DNA of 64,000 bases from CAWGOF01 sp963824225. GTDB taxonomy: Bacteria > Acidobacteriota > Polarisedimenticolia > Polarisedimenticolales > Polarisedimenticolaceae. Positions 34,449 to 43,582 of this stretch are shown one piece after another. The stretch's first letter is position 1. Each line of letters starts with the position of its first letter. The notes under the pieces are model-generated. The model saw nothing but the letters and a program-made list of their open reading frames with translations, made no database searches and had not been told where the DNA came from. The stretch is from positions 1,984,001-2,048,000 of the forward strand of contig CAWGOF010000003.1 of NCBI GenBank assembly GCA_963824225.1, written 5' to 3'. The translations under genes were made by a program, and so were the position numbers.

Positions 34449-36616
34449 TCTCGCCCCGCCGACTGCTGCGGATGCATCTCGACGAGGTGGCGCACCGGGG
34501 CCGGCAGGCGCTGTACAAGCACCTGGATCGGCTGGCCGCGGGTAGCCGGGCCGCGGATGGCCGCTCGTCCCACCGTGCGAGCGTCTGGGCGCTCGACGAC
34601 GTAGCGGAGCGCGGGGCCGGAAGCTTCTTCGCCGGGGTCGAGGACCCGCGCACCCGCGCGTTGCTCGCCCGGCGATTTCCCCAGGAGCGTGCGACGACCC
34701 TGCGCCTCGCCGACGGCGTGTGTCGATCGCGGTTCGACCTCCTGGGCTATCGCGGCCTGTCGTTCGGCGATCCCGTCGACTGGCACCTCGATCCGATCTC
34801 GGGCAAGCACGCGCCGCTCGAGCACTGGAGCCGTCTCGATCCGCTCGACGCCGAGCAGTACGGGGACGTCAAGGTCGTGTGGGAGCTCAACCGCCACCAG
34901 CCGCTCGTTCGCCTGGGCCAGGCGTACCACGCGACGCGGGACGAGCGGTACGCCGAAGCCGCGGGCGCGCTCCTTCGCAGCTGGATGCGGGACAATCCAC
35001 CGGGGCTCGGCCTGAACTGGGCCAGCAGCCTCGAGGTCAGCCTGCGGCTGATCTCCTGGTGCTGGACGCTGGGACTGGTGCAGTCCTCACCCGTCGTGTC
35101 CGACGTCATCGTGCAGATCGTTCCGCAGTGGCTCGCGCTGCACGCGAACCACATCCAGCGCTACACGTCGGAGTATTCGTCGCCCAACACGCACCTGACC
35201 GGGGAAGCGCTCGGCCTGTTCTACGCCGGCGTGCTGTTCCCCGAGATCCGCGGCTCGGCCGAGTGGCGCGAGCTCGGCATGCGGATCCTGATCGAGCAGA
35301 TCGACCGGCAGGTCACCGGCGATGGCCTGTATTTCGAGCAGTCGACGTGCTACCAGCGGTACACGGTCGACATGTACCTGCAGTTCCTGATCCTCGCCGA
35401 GGCGAACGGGATCGAGATCCCGCCGCACGTGGGGCACAAGGTTCAGCTCCTGCTCGACTCGCTGCTCGCGCTCCGCGGACCGGACGGCCGGATCCCGCGG
35501 ATCGGCGACGCCGACGGCGGCACGCTCCTGCCGCTCGTCGCGCGGACCGCGGGCGACGCGCGCGGGACGTTCGCCGTCGGTGCCGCGTGGTTCGGGCGGC
35601 CGGACTACGCGTGGGCCGCGGGCGGCGCCGCACCCGAGGTGCTGTGGCTCCTCGGCCCGAACGGCCTGCGCACGGTAGATGACCTCGAGCCCGCGCCTCC
35701 GCGCCGGCGTCCGTCGTGCGTGTTTCGCGACGGCGGCTACGCGGTGATGCGCAGCGCCTGGGAGGACGACGCGCACCAGCTGATCTTCGACATCGGCCCG
35801 TTGGGCTGCCCGATCAGCGCGGGGCATGGGCACGCGGATCTGCTGAGCATCCAGTGCTCGACGTTCGGCGAGCCGTGTCTCACGGACCCCGGGACGTACT
35901 GTTACGGCGTCGATGGGCGGTGGCGCGACGCGCTGCGCTCCACCTCCGCGCACAGCACGGTGCTGGTGGACGGCACGAGCCAGGCCGACCCCAGCGGTCC
36001 GTTCGCCTGGCGCGATCGGCCCCAGGCGACGCTACGCCGCTGGCGCTCGGATGCGCGCGTCGACTACGCCGATGCCGAGCACTCGGCGTACGAGCGCCTG
36101 CCGCAGCCGGTGCGCCATCGCCGCCGCGTCGTGTTCGTCAAGCCGCGGTACTGGATCGTCGTCGACGACCTCGACGGCTCGGGCGCGCACGACGTCGAGC
36201 TGCGGTTCCAGTTCGGCGCGCTGACCGTCGAGCGTCGCGAGGCGCCGTGGATCGCGGCGCACGGTCCGGCGGGAGCCGGCCTGATCCTCGGCGCGTTCGT
36301 GCACGGCTCGACGCTCGATCCCGAGGTCCGGCTGGGAGACGTCGAGCGGATCGAGGGCTGGATCTCGCCGTGCTACGGCGTTCGGCTTCCCGCTCCGGCC
36401 GTTCTGTACCCGGTCGCTGCGACCCTGCCGCTCCGACTGGTCAGCGTCCTCGTGCCGTGCCGCAAGGACGGTGTCGCGCGGCTGCGCCTGCCCCGCGTCG
36501 GGCTACCGAACGGCGACCCGTCGAGGTTCAGTCTGCGATACGGCCGCGACGCGGTCGAGATCGACGACGACACGATCCGCGTACGCACCGCGCAAACCAT
36601 CTACGAGCTGAGCTGA
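34445..36616 (+). CDS. Heparinase II/III-like polysaccharide lyase family protein
   Basis: A 723-residue protein with an alpha-helical toroid in the first 370 residues (HQPLVRLGQAYHATRDERYA, then WASSLEVSLRLISWCWTL) and a beta-sandwich heparinase II/III C-terminal region starting near 420 (SCVFRDGGYAVMRS, then SAGHGHADLLSIQ). The histidines in GHGHADLLS are in the usual catalytic region. No signal peptide is visible, which is also true of many EPS-locus members. The family may trim or turn over acidic polysaccharide. Start ATG at 34445 overlaps the previous stop. Confidence 0.9.
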   Translation: MISPRRLLRMHLDEVAHRGRQALYKHLDRLAAGSRAADGRSSHRASVWALDDVAERGAGSFFAGVEDPRTRALLARRFPQERATTLRLADGVCRSRFDLLGYRGLSFGDPVDWHLDPISGKHAPLEHWSRLDPLDAEQYGDVKVVWELNRHQPLVRLGQAYHATRDERYAEAAGALLRSWMRDNPPGLGLNWASSLEVSLRLISWCWTLGLVQSSPVVSDVIVQIVPQWLALHANHIQRYTSEYSSPNTHLTGEALGLFYAGVLFPEIRGSAEWRELGMRILIEQIDRQVTGDGLYFEQSTCYQRYTVDMYLQFLILAEANGIEIPPHVGHKVQLLLDSLLALRGPDGRIPRIGDADGGTLLPLVARTAGDARGTFAVGAAWFGRPDYAWAAGGAAPEVLWLLGPNGLRTVDDLEPAPPRRRPSCVFRDGGYAVMRSAWEDDAHQLIFDIGPLGCPISAGHGHADLLSIQCSTFGEPCLTDPGTYCYGVDGRWRDALRSTSAHSTVLVDGTSQADPSGPFAWRDRPQATLRRWRSDARVDYADAEHSAYERLPQPVRHRRRVVFVKPRYWIVVDDLDGSGAHDVELRFQFGALTVERREAPWIAAHGPAGAGLILGAFVHGSTLDPEVRLGDVERIEGWISPCYGVRLPAPAVLYPVAATLPLRLVSVLVPCRKDGVARLRLPRVGLPNGDPSRFSLRYGRDAVEIDDDTIRVRTAQTIYELS

Positions 36617-36619
36617 GCC

Positions 36620-38533
36620 ATGTGTGGAATCGCCGGAATCGTCAAGCTCGACCCGCGCCAGGCGGTCGAGAAGGAACGGCTCGAGAGCATGATCGCCGCG
36701 ATGCACCATCGCGGGCCGGACGGGCGCGGCACCCTGCTCGACGGACCGGTCGGGCTAGGACACACACGCCTGGCGATCGTCGACGTGGCCGGCGGCGCGC
36801 AGCCGATCGCCAACGAGAGCGCCACGGCGTGGATCGTGTGTAACGGGGAGATCTACAACCACCCGCGCCTCGCCCCGATCCTCGAGGCCCACGGCCATCG
36901 CTATCGCACCCGCAGCGACAGCGAGACCGCGCTCCACGCGTACGAGGACCAGGGGCCCGACTGCGTGGAGCAGCTGCACGGCATGTTCGCGTTCGCCGTG
37001 TGGGACCGCACGCGTCAGCGCCTGCTCCTCGTGCGGGATCGGCTGGGCATCAAGCCCCTGTACTACGCGTGTACCGGCGACGAGCTGATCTTCGCCTCGG
37101 AGATCAAGGCGATCCTGGCCGCGGGTGCGGTGCGGCCCGAGCTCGACGCTACCGCGCTGCCCGAGCTCCTGGCCAACCGGTTCGTCGCCGGGTCGGGCAC
37201 GCTGTTTCGCGGCGTCAACCAGCTCCGGCCGGGGCGCTGGCTGTCGTTCTCGTTCGACGAGGGCCTGCGGATCCGGCGCTACTGGTCGCCCCCCGAGCCG
37301 ATCGAGGACACAGGTCCGTCGGCCGACGAGCACGCGGAGGAGATTCGCGCGCGGCTGTCCGACGCGGTGCGCAGCCACCTGATGAGCGACGTGCCGGTGG
37401 GTCTGTTCCTTTCGGGCGGCATCGACTCGAGCGGCCTCGCCGCCTTGATGGCCCCGATGATGCGCGAGCCCGTACGAACCTTCGCCATCGGGCTCCCCGA
37501 GGCCCAAGCGAACGAGCTCGCGTACGCGCGTCTCGTGGCCCGGCGGATCGGCGCCGAGCACCGCGAGGTCGTGATCACCGCCGAGCAGTTCTTCGGCGAG
37601 CTCGGACGGATGATCTGGCAGGAGGACGAGCCGATCGCGTTCCCGGCCAGCGTCCCGCTGTATTTCCTGTCGCGCCTCGCCGCCGAGCACGTCAAGGTCG
37701 TCCTGACCGGCGAGGGCGCGGACGAGCTGTTCCTGGGCTACAACCGGTACCGCGTCACGGCGTGGAACGCGGCGCTCGACCGGGTCGTGGGCCGGCTCGT
37801 CGGCACGCGCGCGCGCCGCGCGTTTCGCGCACTTGTCGGCCGCGTGCCGGGACGCTTGGCCCGCACGGCGACCCGCTCGTTCCTCGCTCTGCCTCCGGGA
37901 CCCCGCGGCCTGTACTGCGAGAACTTCTCCGTCTTCTCGCAGGACCTGCGCCAGCGATTGCTCGACGGCGAGCGCGAGCGCACCGACCCGCACGCGGAGA
38001 GCCTGCGGTGCTACGAGGCCGGCCGCGGCGGAGCCCTCGACCGCATGTGCCGCGCCGACCTGCAGACGTACCTCGTGCGACTACTGGGCAAGCAGGATCG
38101 GATGAGCATGGCCGCGTCGATCGAGAGCCGCGTCCCGTTCCTCGATCATGCGCTCGTCGAGCACGTTCTCGGGATCCCCAGCCGGCTCAAGCTTCGCGGG
38201 CTGACGACGAAGGTCCTGCTGCGCAAGTCGCTCGCCGACCTCGTGCCGCCGCAGATCCTGTCGCGGCGCAAGATGGGGTTCCCGGTACCGATCGGCGAAT
38301 GGCTGCGGAGCTCGTACGCCGGCCTGCTCGACGACCTCGTCCTGGGCCCCCGCGCGCGGACCCGCGGGCTGTGGGATCCGCGGTGCGTCGAGCGCCTCGT
38401 GGGCGAGCATCGGAGCGGCGCCGCGAACCATGCCGACCGCCTGTGGCTGCTGTTGAACCTCGAGATCTGGCAGCGCATCTTCCTCGACCGCGAGGAGCCG
38501 CGCTCGCTCCCGGCGGCCCAACCATGCTACTGA
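36620..38533 (+). CDS. Asparagine synthase-type amidotransferase, copy 2
   Basis: A 637-residue paralogue of the gene at 31483. It keeps Cys2 (MCGIAGIVK), FLSGGIDSSGLAALMAP, LTGEGADELFLGYNRY and KQDRMSMAASIESRVPFLD. The two copies differ in the ATP-grasp loop (GEGADE against GDGGDE) and through the middle, so they are probably functionally distinct amidotransferases acting on different carboxylates. The gene overlaps the next glycosyltransferase by 10 bp. Confidence 0.93.
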   Translation: MCGIAGIVKLDPRQAVEKERLESMIAAMHHRGPDGRGTLLDGPVGLGHTRLAIVDVAGGAQPIANESATAWIVCNGEIYNHPRLAPILEAHGHRYRTRSDSETALHAYEDQGPDCVEQLHGMFAFAVWDRTRQRLLLVRDRLGIKPLYYACTGDELIFASEIKAILAAGAVRPELDATALPELLANRFVAGSGTLFRGVNQLRPGRWLSFSFDEGLRIRRYWSPPEPIEDTGPSADEHAEEIRARLSDAVRSHLMSDVPVGLFLSGGIDSSGLAALMAPMMREPVRTFAIGLPEAQANELAYARLVARRIGAEHREVVITAEQFFGELGRMIWQEDEPIAFPASVPLYFLSRLAAEHVKVVLTGEGADELFLGYNRYRVTAWNAALDRVVGRLVGTRARRAFRALVGRVPGRLARTATRSFLALPPGPRGLYCENFSVFSQDLRQRLLDGERERTDPHAESLRCYEAGRGGALDRMCRADLQTYLVRLLGKQDRMSMAASIESRVPFLDHALVEHVLGIPSRLKLRGLTTKVLLRKSLADLVPPQILSRRKMGFPVPIGEWLRSSYAGLLDDLVLGPRARTRGLWDPRCVERLVGEHRSGAANHADRLWLLLNLEIWQRIFLDREEPRSLPAAQPCY

Positions 38534-39681
38534 ATCGCTCGATCATCTGCTTCGCCCACGACTGGCACGGCGATCCGACGAGCAAGACGCACGTCATGCG
38601 CATCCTGGCGCGGCGCAATCGCGTCCTGTGGGTCAACTCGATCGGGATGCGCCGCCCGACCGCCTCGTCGCGCGACCTGCGGCGCATCGTGCACAAGCTC
38701 AAGCGCGGCCTCAGCGCGTGCCGGGAGGTCGAGCCGAACCTGTGGGTCGTCGATCCGCTGGTCCTTCCGCTGCCGGGCATCGGCGCCGCGGACCGGCTCA
38801 ACGCGCTCGTGCTGGCATCGCGCCTGCGCGGGCTGTGCCGGCGGCACGGGATGAGCCGGCCGATCCTGTGGAGCTTCCTGCCCAACGTGAACCGGCTCGT
38901 GGGCCGCCTGGGCGAGGGCCTCGTCGTGTACCACTGCGTCGACGAGTACTCGGCGTTCGAGGGCGTGCCGCACGAGGCGCTGGTCGCGATGGAACGCGAC
39001 CTCGTGCGGCGCGCCGATCTCGTGCTGACCTCGGGGCAACAGCTGCGCGACGAACGGCGGTCGCTCAACGGACGCGTGTACTTCGTGCCCCACGGCGTCG
39101 ACGTGGCGCACTTCTCCCGGGCCCTCGACGGCGACGCCGCGGTCCCCGACGACATCCGGCGCCTCGGCGGCCCGATCGTCGGGTTCTTCGGATTGATCGC
39201 CGACTGGGTCGACGTCGAGCTGATTCGTGCGATAGCCCAGGCCCGTCGCGACTGGACCCTCGTGCTCATCGGCCGCACGGTGACCGACGTCGGCCCGATC
39301 GCCGGGCTGCCGAACGTGCACCTGCTGGGGCAGAAGCCGTACGACGCCCTGCCGGACTACTGTCGCGCGTTCGACGTCGGCATCGTGCCGTTCCGCGTCA
39401 ACGACCTGACGGTGCGGGCCAACCCGCTCAAGCTGCGCGAGTATCTGGCCGCGGGGCTGCCGGTCGTCGCCACCCCGCTGCCCGAGGTCGCGCGGTACCG
39501 GCGCTGGGTCCATCTGGCGAGCGATCTGCCCGCGTTCCTCACCGCAATCGAGCGCGCACTCAACGAGCGTTCTCCGACCGTGGCGCGTCTCCGCGTCGAC
39601 GCCATGCGACCCGAGAGCTGGTCGACGCGCGTCGAGCAGATGTGCGAGCGGATCCTGCAGCACGAGGTCGCGACCGTCTGA
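38524..39681 (+). CDS. Glycosyltransferase (GT-B, teichuronic/XrtA-locus type)
   Basis: A 385-residue GT-B enzyme that starts RSIICFAHDWHGDPTSKTHV. It has a long acceptor half and the donor segment VGFFGLIADWVDVELIRAI, GLPNVHLLGQKPYDALPDYC and NPLKLREYLAAGLPVVATPL. This layout is common in polysaccharide loci where a GT4-like enzyme lacks the usual EX7E block. The ATG at 38524 lies inside the end of the second amidotransferase gene. Confidence 0.87.
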   Translation: MLLNRSIICFAHDWHGDPTSKTHVMRILARRNRVLWVNSIGMRRPTASSRDLRRIVHKLKRGLSACREVEPNLWVVDPLVLPLPGIGAADRLNALVLASRLRGLCRRHGMSRPILWSFLPNVNRLVGRLGEGLVVYHCVDEYSAFEGVPHEALVAMERDLVRRADLVLTSGQQLRDERRSLNGRVYFVPHGVDVAHFSRALDGDAAVPDDIRRLGGPIVGFFGLIADWVDVELIRAIAQARRDWTLVLIGRTVTDVGPIAGLPNVHLLGQKPYDALPDYCRAFDVGIVPFRVNDLTVRANPLKLREYLAAGLPVVATPLPEVARYRRWVHLASDLPAFLTAIERALNERSPTVARLRVDAMRPESWSTRVEQMCERILQHEVATV

Positions 39682-39721
39682 CCTGACCGCGCCCTCCTCC
39701 CAAGTCGACACGAGGTGCCCG

Positions 39722-40909
39722 ATGACACTCGCTCAACCGATTTTCTGGAGCTGTCTCGCGCTTCTGGTCTACGTGTTCGTCGGCTATCCGCTCGTGGTCC
39801 GAGCATGGTCCCGGCTGAGGCGGAAGGGCCTGCGGCGCGCCCGGATCACACCTGCGGTCACGCTCGTCGTGGTCGCGCGCAACGAGGCCCGGACGATCGG
39901 ACGGCGCGTGCGCAACCTCCTGCACCTCGACTACCCCGCCGATCGGCTGGAGATCCTGATCGGCTCGGACGGATCGACCGACGGCACGGCCGCAGCGGCC
40001 CGGGCGGCGGGCCATGGACGGGTGCGGGTCGTCGAGTTTCGCGAGCACCGGGGCAAGGCCGCCGTGCTGAACGATCTGGCGTCCGTGGCCCGCGGCGAGA
40101 TCCTGGTGTTCGGCGACGCCCGTCAGCGCTTCGCCACGACCGCGCTGCGGTCGCTCGTCGCCCCGTTCGCCGATCCGCAGGTCGGCGCGGCGAGCGGAGA
40201 GCTGGTGCTGATCGACCGTCCGTCACCGACGACCGTGGGTCGGGGCGTCGGGTTCTACTGGCGCTACGAGAAGTTCATCCGCAGGTGCGAGAGCGACGTC
40301 AACTCGACGATCGGCGTCACGGGCGCGATCTACGCCCTGAGGTGCCGGCTGTTCGAGCCGATCCCGCCGGACACGATCCTCGACGACGTCCTGATCCCGA
40401 TGCACGCCGTGCGGCATGGGTTTCGTGTGGTGTTCGAGCCGGACGCGATCGCCTACGATCGCCCGGCCGCCGCCGCGGGCGAGGAGTTCCGGCGCAAGGT
40501 GCGCACGATCGCCGGGAACTTCCAGCTCCTGGCCCGCGAGCGCTGGATGCTCGATCCGTTCCGCAACCGGCTGTGGTTCCAGACCGTGTCGCACAAGGCG
40601 CTGCGCCTGGCGTTGCCCGTCCTGCTCGGTGCCCTGCTCGCGAGCAACCTCGCGCTGCTCGCGCAGCCGCTGTACGTCCTCGCGCTTCTCGGTCAGAGCG
40701 GGTTCTACGGCGTTGCCGCCGCCGGTCGGTGGCTCGATCTGCGCGGCATCAGGCTCCCGGGGCTCGCGGTCCCGCGCGTCGTGTGCCTGATGAACTGGGC
40801 CACGCTGATCGGCTTCGCCCGATTCCTGCGCGGCGCGGACACGGTCGGCTGGACGCCCGCGACCGCCGGGCCCAGCGCGTCGGGCGCGACGCACCGCCAC
40901 TCGGCCTGA
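39722..40909 (+). CDS. Membrane glycosyltransferase family 2
   Basis: A 395-residue processive-type GT2 protein. An N-terminal membrane helix (about 5-25) is followed by the GT-A domain: TLVVVARNEARTIGRRVRNL, GSDGSTDGTAAAARAAG and the DXD-type GDARQRF. The product-binding region includes RRKVRTIAGNFQLLA, which resembles the QxxRW segment of cellulose-synthase-like enzymes. Two to three C-terminal membrane helices follow (about 295-355). It is the last gene of the polysaccharide operon, convergent with the gene at 40917. Confidence 0.9.
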   Translation: MTLAQPIFWSCLALLVYVFVGYPLVVRAWSRLRRKGLRRARITPAVTLVVVARNEARTIGRRVRNLLHLDYPADRLEILIGSDGSTDGTAAAARAAGHGRVRVVEFREHRGKAAVLNDLASVARGEILVFGDARQRFATTALRSLVAPFADPQVGAASGELVLIDRPSPTTVGRGVGFYWRYEKFIRRCESDVNSTIGVTGAIYALRCRLFEPIPPDTILDDVLIPMHAVRHGFRVVFEPDAIAYDRPAAAAGEEFRRKVRTIAGNFQLLARERWMLDPFRNRLWFQTVSHKALRLALPVLLGALLASNLALLAQPLYVLALLGQSGFYGVAAAGRWLDLRGIRLPGLAVPRVVCLMNWATLIGFARFLRGADTVGWTPATAGPSASGATHRHSA

Positions 40910-40916
40910 GACGGTC

Positions 40917-43394
40917 CTATTCCAGAGTCTTCCGCGTGTTGCGCTCTTCGTCCTCCGGTAGCCCGCCCGGCGGGACGGCGTGCATCGTCGCGTCGCGGAT
41001 CGTCCCGCCGAGGCTGAGGATCGACGCGTCCGCCACCAGCGGGTAGGACGGCGGTCTCGAGCTCGTGTAGAACGGCACGCCGTTCTTGTAGTACCGGACG
41101 ACGCCCGACTCGACGGCGATGCGGAAGCGGTCCCCCGCCGTGTACGGCGTGTCGGCCTTCCACACGCCGTTCTCGCGCACGTCGGCGACGCCGATCGAGC
41201 CGGCCCACGGCCCGAGCCACACGGCGAACGAGATCGCGGACCAGCCGCTCGACGGCGCACCCGCGGTCAGCCCGACGATACGGATCGAGCTCGGCTCGAG
41301 CGCCGTGAACTCGAGCACGCCGTTTCCGCTCGTGAGCTGCTGCTCCGAGCGCGCCCGCGCATCGTCGACGCCATCGTGGCCGCTCGACTTGCCCAGCGAT
41401 CCACCGTCGACCGTACAGTTGACGGCGCTCGTCCAGACGACGCTCGGCATCGCCGCGCCCGTCGCCTGCGGGGTCGTGAACGTGCGGTCGGTCGAGATCG
41501 CCAGATTTCGAGCCGCGTCTCGCGACAGCACGCGGTAGTGGTACACGGTTCCAGGCCTCAGTCCCATGATCTCCACCGCGTGGGACCGGGTCAGCCCGGT
41601 GCCGAGCGTCGTCCACATGCTGTAGGTCGTCGTCGTCCCGTACTGGACCCCCGAGCTCGCCGGCTCGTCGGTGCTCCAGACGATCGTGGCACTGGATGTG
41701 CCGATGCCGGTGGCCTGGAGGTTCGAGAGCAACGGGGGCGACAGGTCACTCGTCACAACGACGGTGACCGTCGGCGACGTGGCCTGGTTGCCCGCGTTGT
41801 CGCGCGCGATGGCCCGCAGGGCGTGCGTCCCGGCCGGAGTGTTCCTCGTATTCCACGCGACCGTGTACGGGGCCGTCGTGTCCTCGACGCCGAGCGGCTG
41901 GCCGTCGAGCTCGAACCGGACCCCGGCGACCCCGCCCGCATCCGCGGCCGATGCGGAGGCCGTGAGCGTCCCCTGGACGGTTGCGCCGCTCGACGGGGAC
42001 GAAATGTGGACCGTCGGCGCCTTGACGTCGCCCTGGTCGCCGCCGCCGCCGAGTCGCTGCGTGGGTACACGCACGAGGAACGCATCGAGCCGGTCACTCC
42101 CCATGTTGGTGGTCCACAGGAAGTACTGTCCCGTGACGTCGAGGTTGCCCTTGGGGCGCTTCGAGTAGTTGTCGGGCGCGCCTCCGGCGCTCAGCTCGGT
42201 CATCACGGGCGCGACGACGAGCACCTGCAGCGATCCGTCGGCGCGGTAGCACACGATCTCGTTCGATCGGGGGTAGCTCCCGGCCGTGGCGTTGCTGCTA
42301 CACACGATCTGGCCTTCAGCGAGTCCGGCCTGGGCGTTTCCGTGCGTGATGTGGCCGATGTCCGCCGACCAGCTGGTCGTATGGTAGAGGACCCGTCCCT
42401 GCGTCGGTCCGGCGACGAGTGGCTGATCGAACTGCCACAGGCGGGCCGTTCCGGGAAGCGCGCCCCAGTTGTCCTCCGTGACCATGTAGCCGTAGCCCAG
42501 ATCGGCGTGACCGGCGGCTCCGGTCTCGTCGAGGAGCAGTCGCTCTGCGCCCGTCTCGAGGTCGATGATCCGATTGTCCTCGCCGTTCCGGCCATCGACG
42601 TTGTCGAGGATCACGAGCCATCGACCGCTCTTGTCCACGTGGCACTCGTCGAACGCGCCGACCTTCGGGAAGTACTGGAACTGCGCCGTGTCCTCGCGGT
42701 ACACGAGGCACCCGAGCATCGACGACGTGGCCTTGTCGCGCAGCGTGACCGAGTGCACGCGGTCGTCGTCGCTCGAGTGCGCCTGCCAGACGTACTTGTC
42801 GGTGCCGAACGACGGCGCGACGTCGAACACCGTCTCGCGCGCCTGGGTCATCACGTCGTAGCGCAGGAGCCGCGAACCGGAGTGGATGTACAGCGCCTCG
42901 GGTCGGCTACCGCTGAAGTACCAGCCCTCGCCGGTGCCGGAGCGCAACGGATCCGTCGCGGGAAACAGCGGTCCGCGATTGGTCACGGTGCCGGTCGGTT
43001 TGTGGAGCTGGAACAGCGTCGGGCCGGTCCCGCCGCGCGACGGATCGAGGCCCAGGAAGATCAGCATGTAGTCGCTGCACGTGTGGTTGTTGATGTTGCG
43101 CCAGTACGAGTAACCCACGGGCTGCACGCAGTTCGTGCCTCCGCAATCGGTCTGGTTCGTCAGGCGGATCCCGGTCGTGCCGTACGGAGCGGGAAACGGG
43201 AACGTTCCGCGACTCGGCAGGAGCGCGGCGACCTGCGACGCGGAGAGCTTCGGTCGGAGCGTCGTGCTGGTTGCGGCCTCGAGAAACCCACCCGGTGCGG
43301 TGCTCGCAGAGACCGGACAGCTGTTCGTCGAAGCGAACGCGGCGGGAAGGATTGCGAGAGCGGCGGTGGCGAGCAGCAGGACGCGGTGCAACAC
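40917..43394 (-). CDS. Secreted multi-domain protein (Ig-like, fibronectin III)
   Basis: An 825-residue exported protein. The signal peptide VLLLATAALAILPAAFA is cleaved near residue 22. The region to about 440 contains repeated beta strands with WD40/TolB-like character (GYSYWRNINNHTC, ILDNVDG). A bacterial Ig-like domain (PTVHISSPSSGATVQGTL) sits near 470-560 and a fibronectin type III domain (LSPPLLSNLQATGIGTSSAT) near 560-650. The last about 160 residues resemble carbohydrate-recognising or laminin-G-like sandwich domains. The GTG at 43394 has GGAGG 6 bases upstream. It may act on or bind the neighbouring polysaccharide; function is unknown. Confidence 0.75.
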   Translation of the reverse strand: MLHRVLLLATAALAILPAAFASTNSCPVSASTAPGGFLEAATSTTLRPKLSASQVAALLPSRGTFPFPAPYGTTGIRLTNQTDCGGTNCVQPVGYSYWRNINNHTCSDYMLIFLGLDPSRGGTGPTLFQLHKPTGTVTNRGPLFPATDPLRSGTGEGWYFSGSRPEALYIHSGSRLLRYDVMTQARETVFDVAPSFGTDKYVWQAHSSDDDRVHSVTLRDKATSSMLGCLVYREDTAQFQYFPKVGAFDECHVDKSGRWLVILDNVDGRNGEDNRIIDLETGAERLLLDETGAAGHADLGYGYMVTEDNWGALPGTARLWQFDQPLVAGPTQGRVLYHTTSWSADIGHITHGNAQAGLAEGQIVCSSNATAGSYPRSNEIVCYRADGSLQVLVVAPVMTELSAGGAPDNYSKRPKGNLDVTGQYFLWTTNMGSDRLDAFLVRVPTQRLGGGGDQGDVKAPTVHISSPSSGATVQGTLTASASAADAGGVAGVRFELDGQPLGVEDTTAPYTVAWNTRNTPAGTHALRAIARDNAGNQATSPTVTVVVTSDLSPPLLSNLQATGIGTSSATIVWSTDEPASSGVQYGTTTTYSMWTTLGTGLTRSHAVEIMGLRPGTVYHYRVLSRDAARNLAISTDRTFTTPQATGAAMPSVVWTSAVNCTVDGGSLGKSSGHDGVDDARARSEQQLTSGNGVLEFTALEPSSIRIVGLTAGAPSSGWSAISFAVWLGPWAGSIGVADVRENGVWKADTPYTAGDRFRIAVESGVVRYYKNGVPFYTSSRPPSYPLVADASILSLGGTIRDATMHAVPPGGLPEDEERNTRKTLE

Positions 43395-43399
43395 AGTGG

Positions 43400-43417
43400 T
43401 CCTCCGTGGGTGGAGGA
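43400..43417 (-). promoter_or_regulatory. Hairpin that covers the ribosome site of the secreted protein
   Basis: TCCTCC and GGAGGA form a perfect 6-bp stem with a 6-base loop (minus strand ACCCAC). The GGAGGA arm in the message is the Shine-Dalgarno of the GTG at 43394, so the hairpin would hide it. This could be a translational switch or an effect of RNA structure only. Confidence 0.4.
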
Positions 43418-43582
43418 GCACCGTCGGCGAGACCCGACTAAGGGATTACCGGAACGTGTCTCCGGTGCTTCCCCTACCACGGCGCTTACCTTAAGACCTG
43501 TGGTGGTGGGTCCGCTGCTCTAGCTGGGTAAACAATCCGTAACTAACGGGCCGGTTTGCGGGGAATTTGCCGCCCCCGGATC

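Noticed and set aside
43422..43582. Leader of the secreted protein gene as a cyclic di-GMP or other riboswitch
   Set aside because: Could not match the conserved GEMM core or other known riboswitch signatures; only the short hairpin on the ribosome site is supported.
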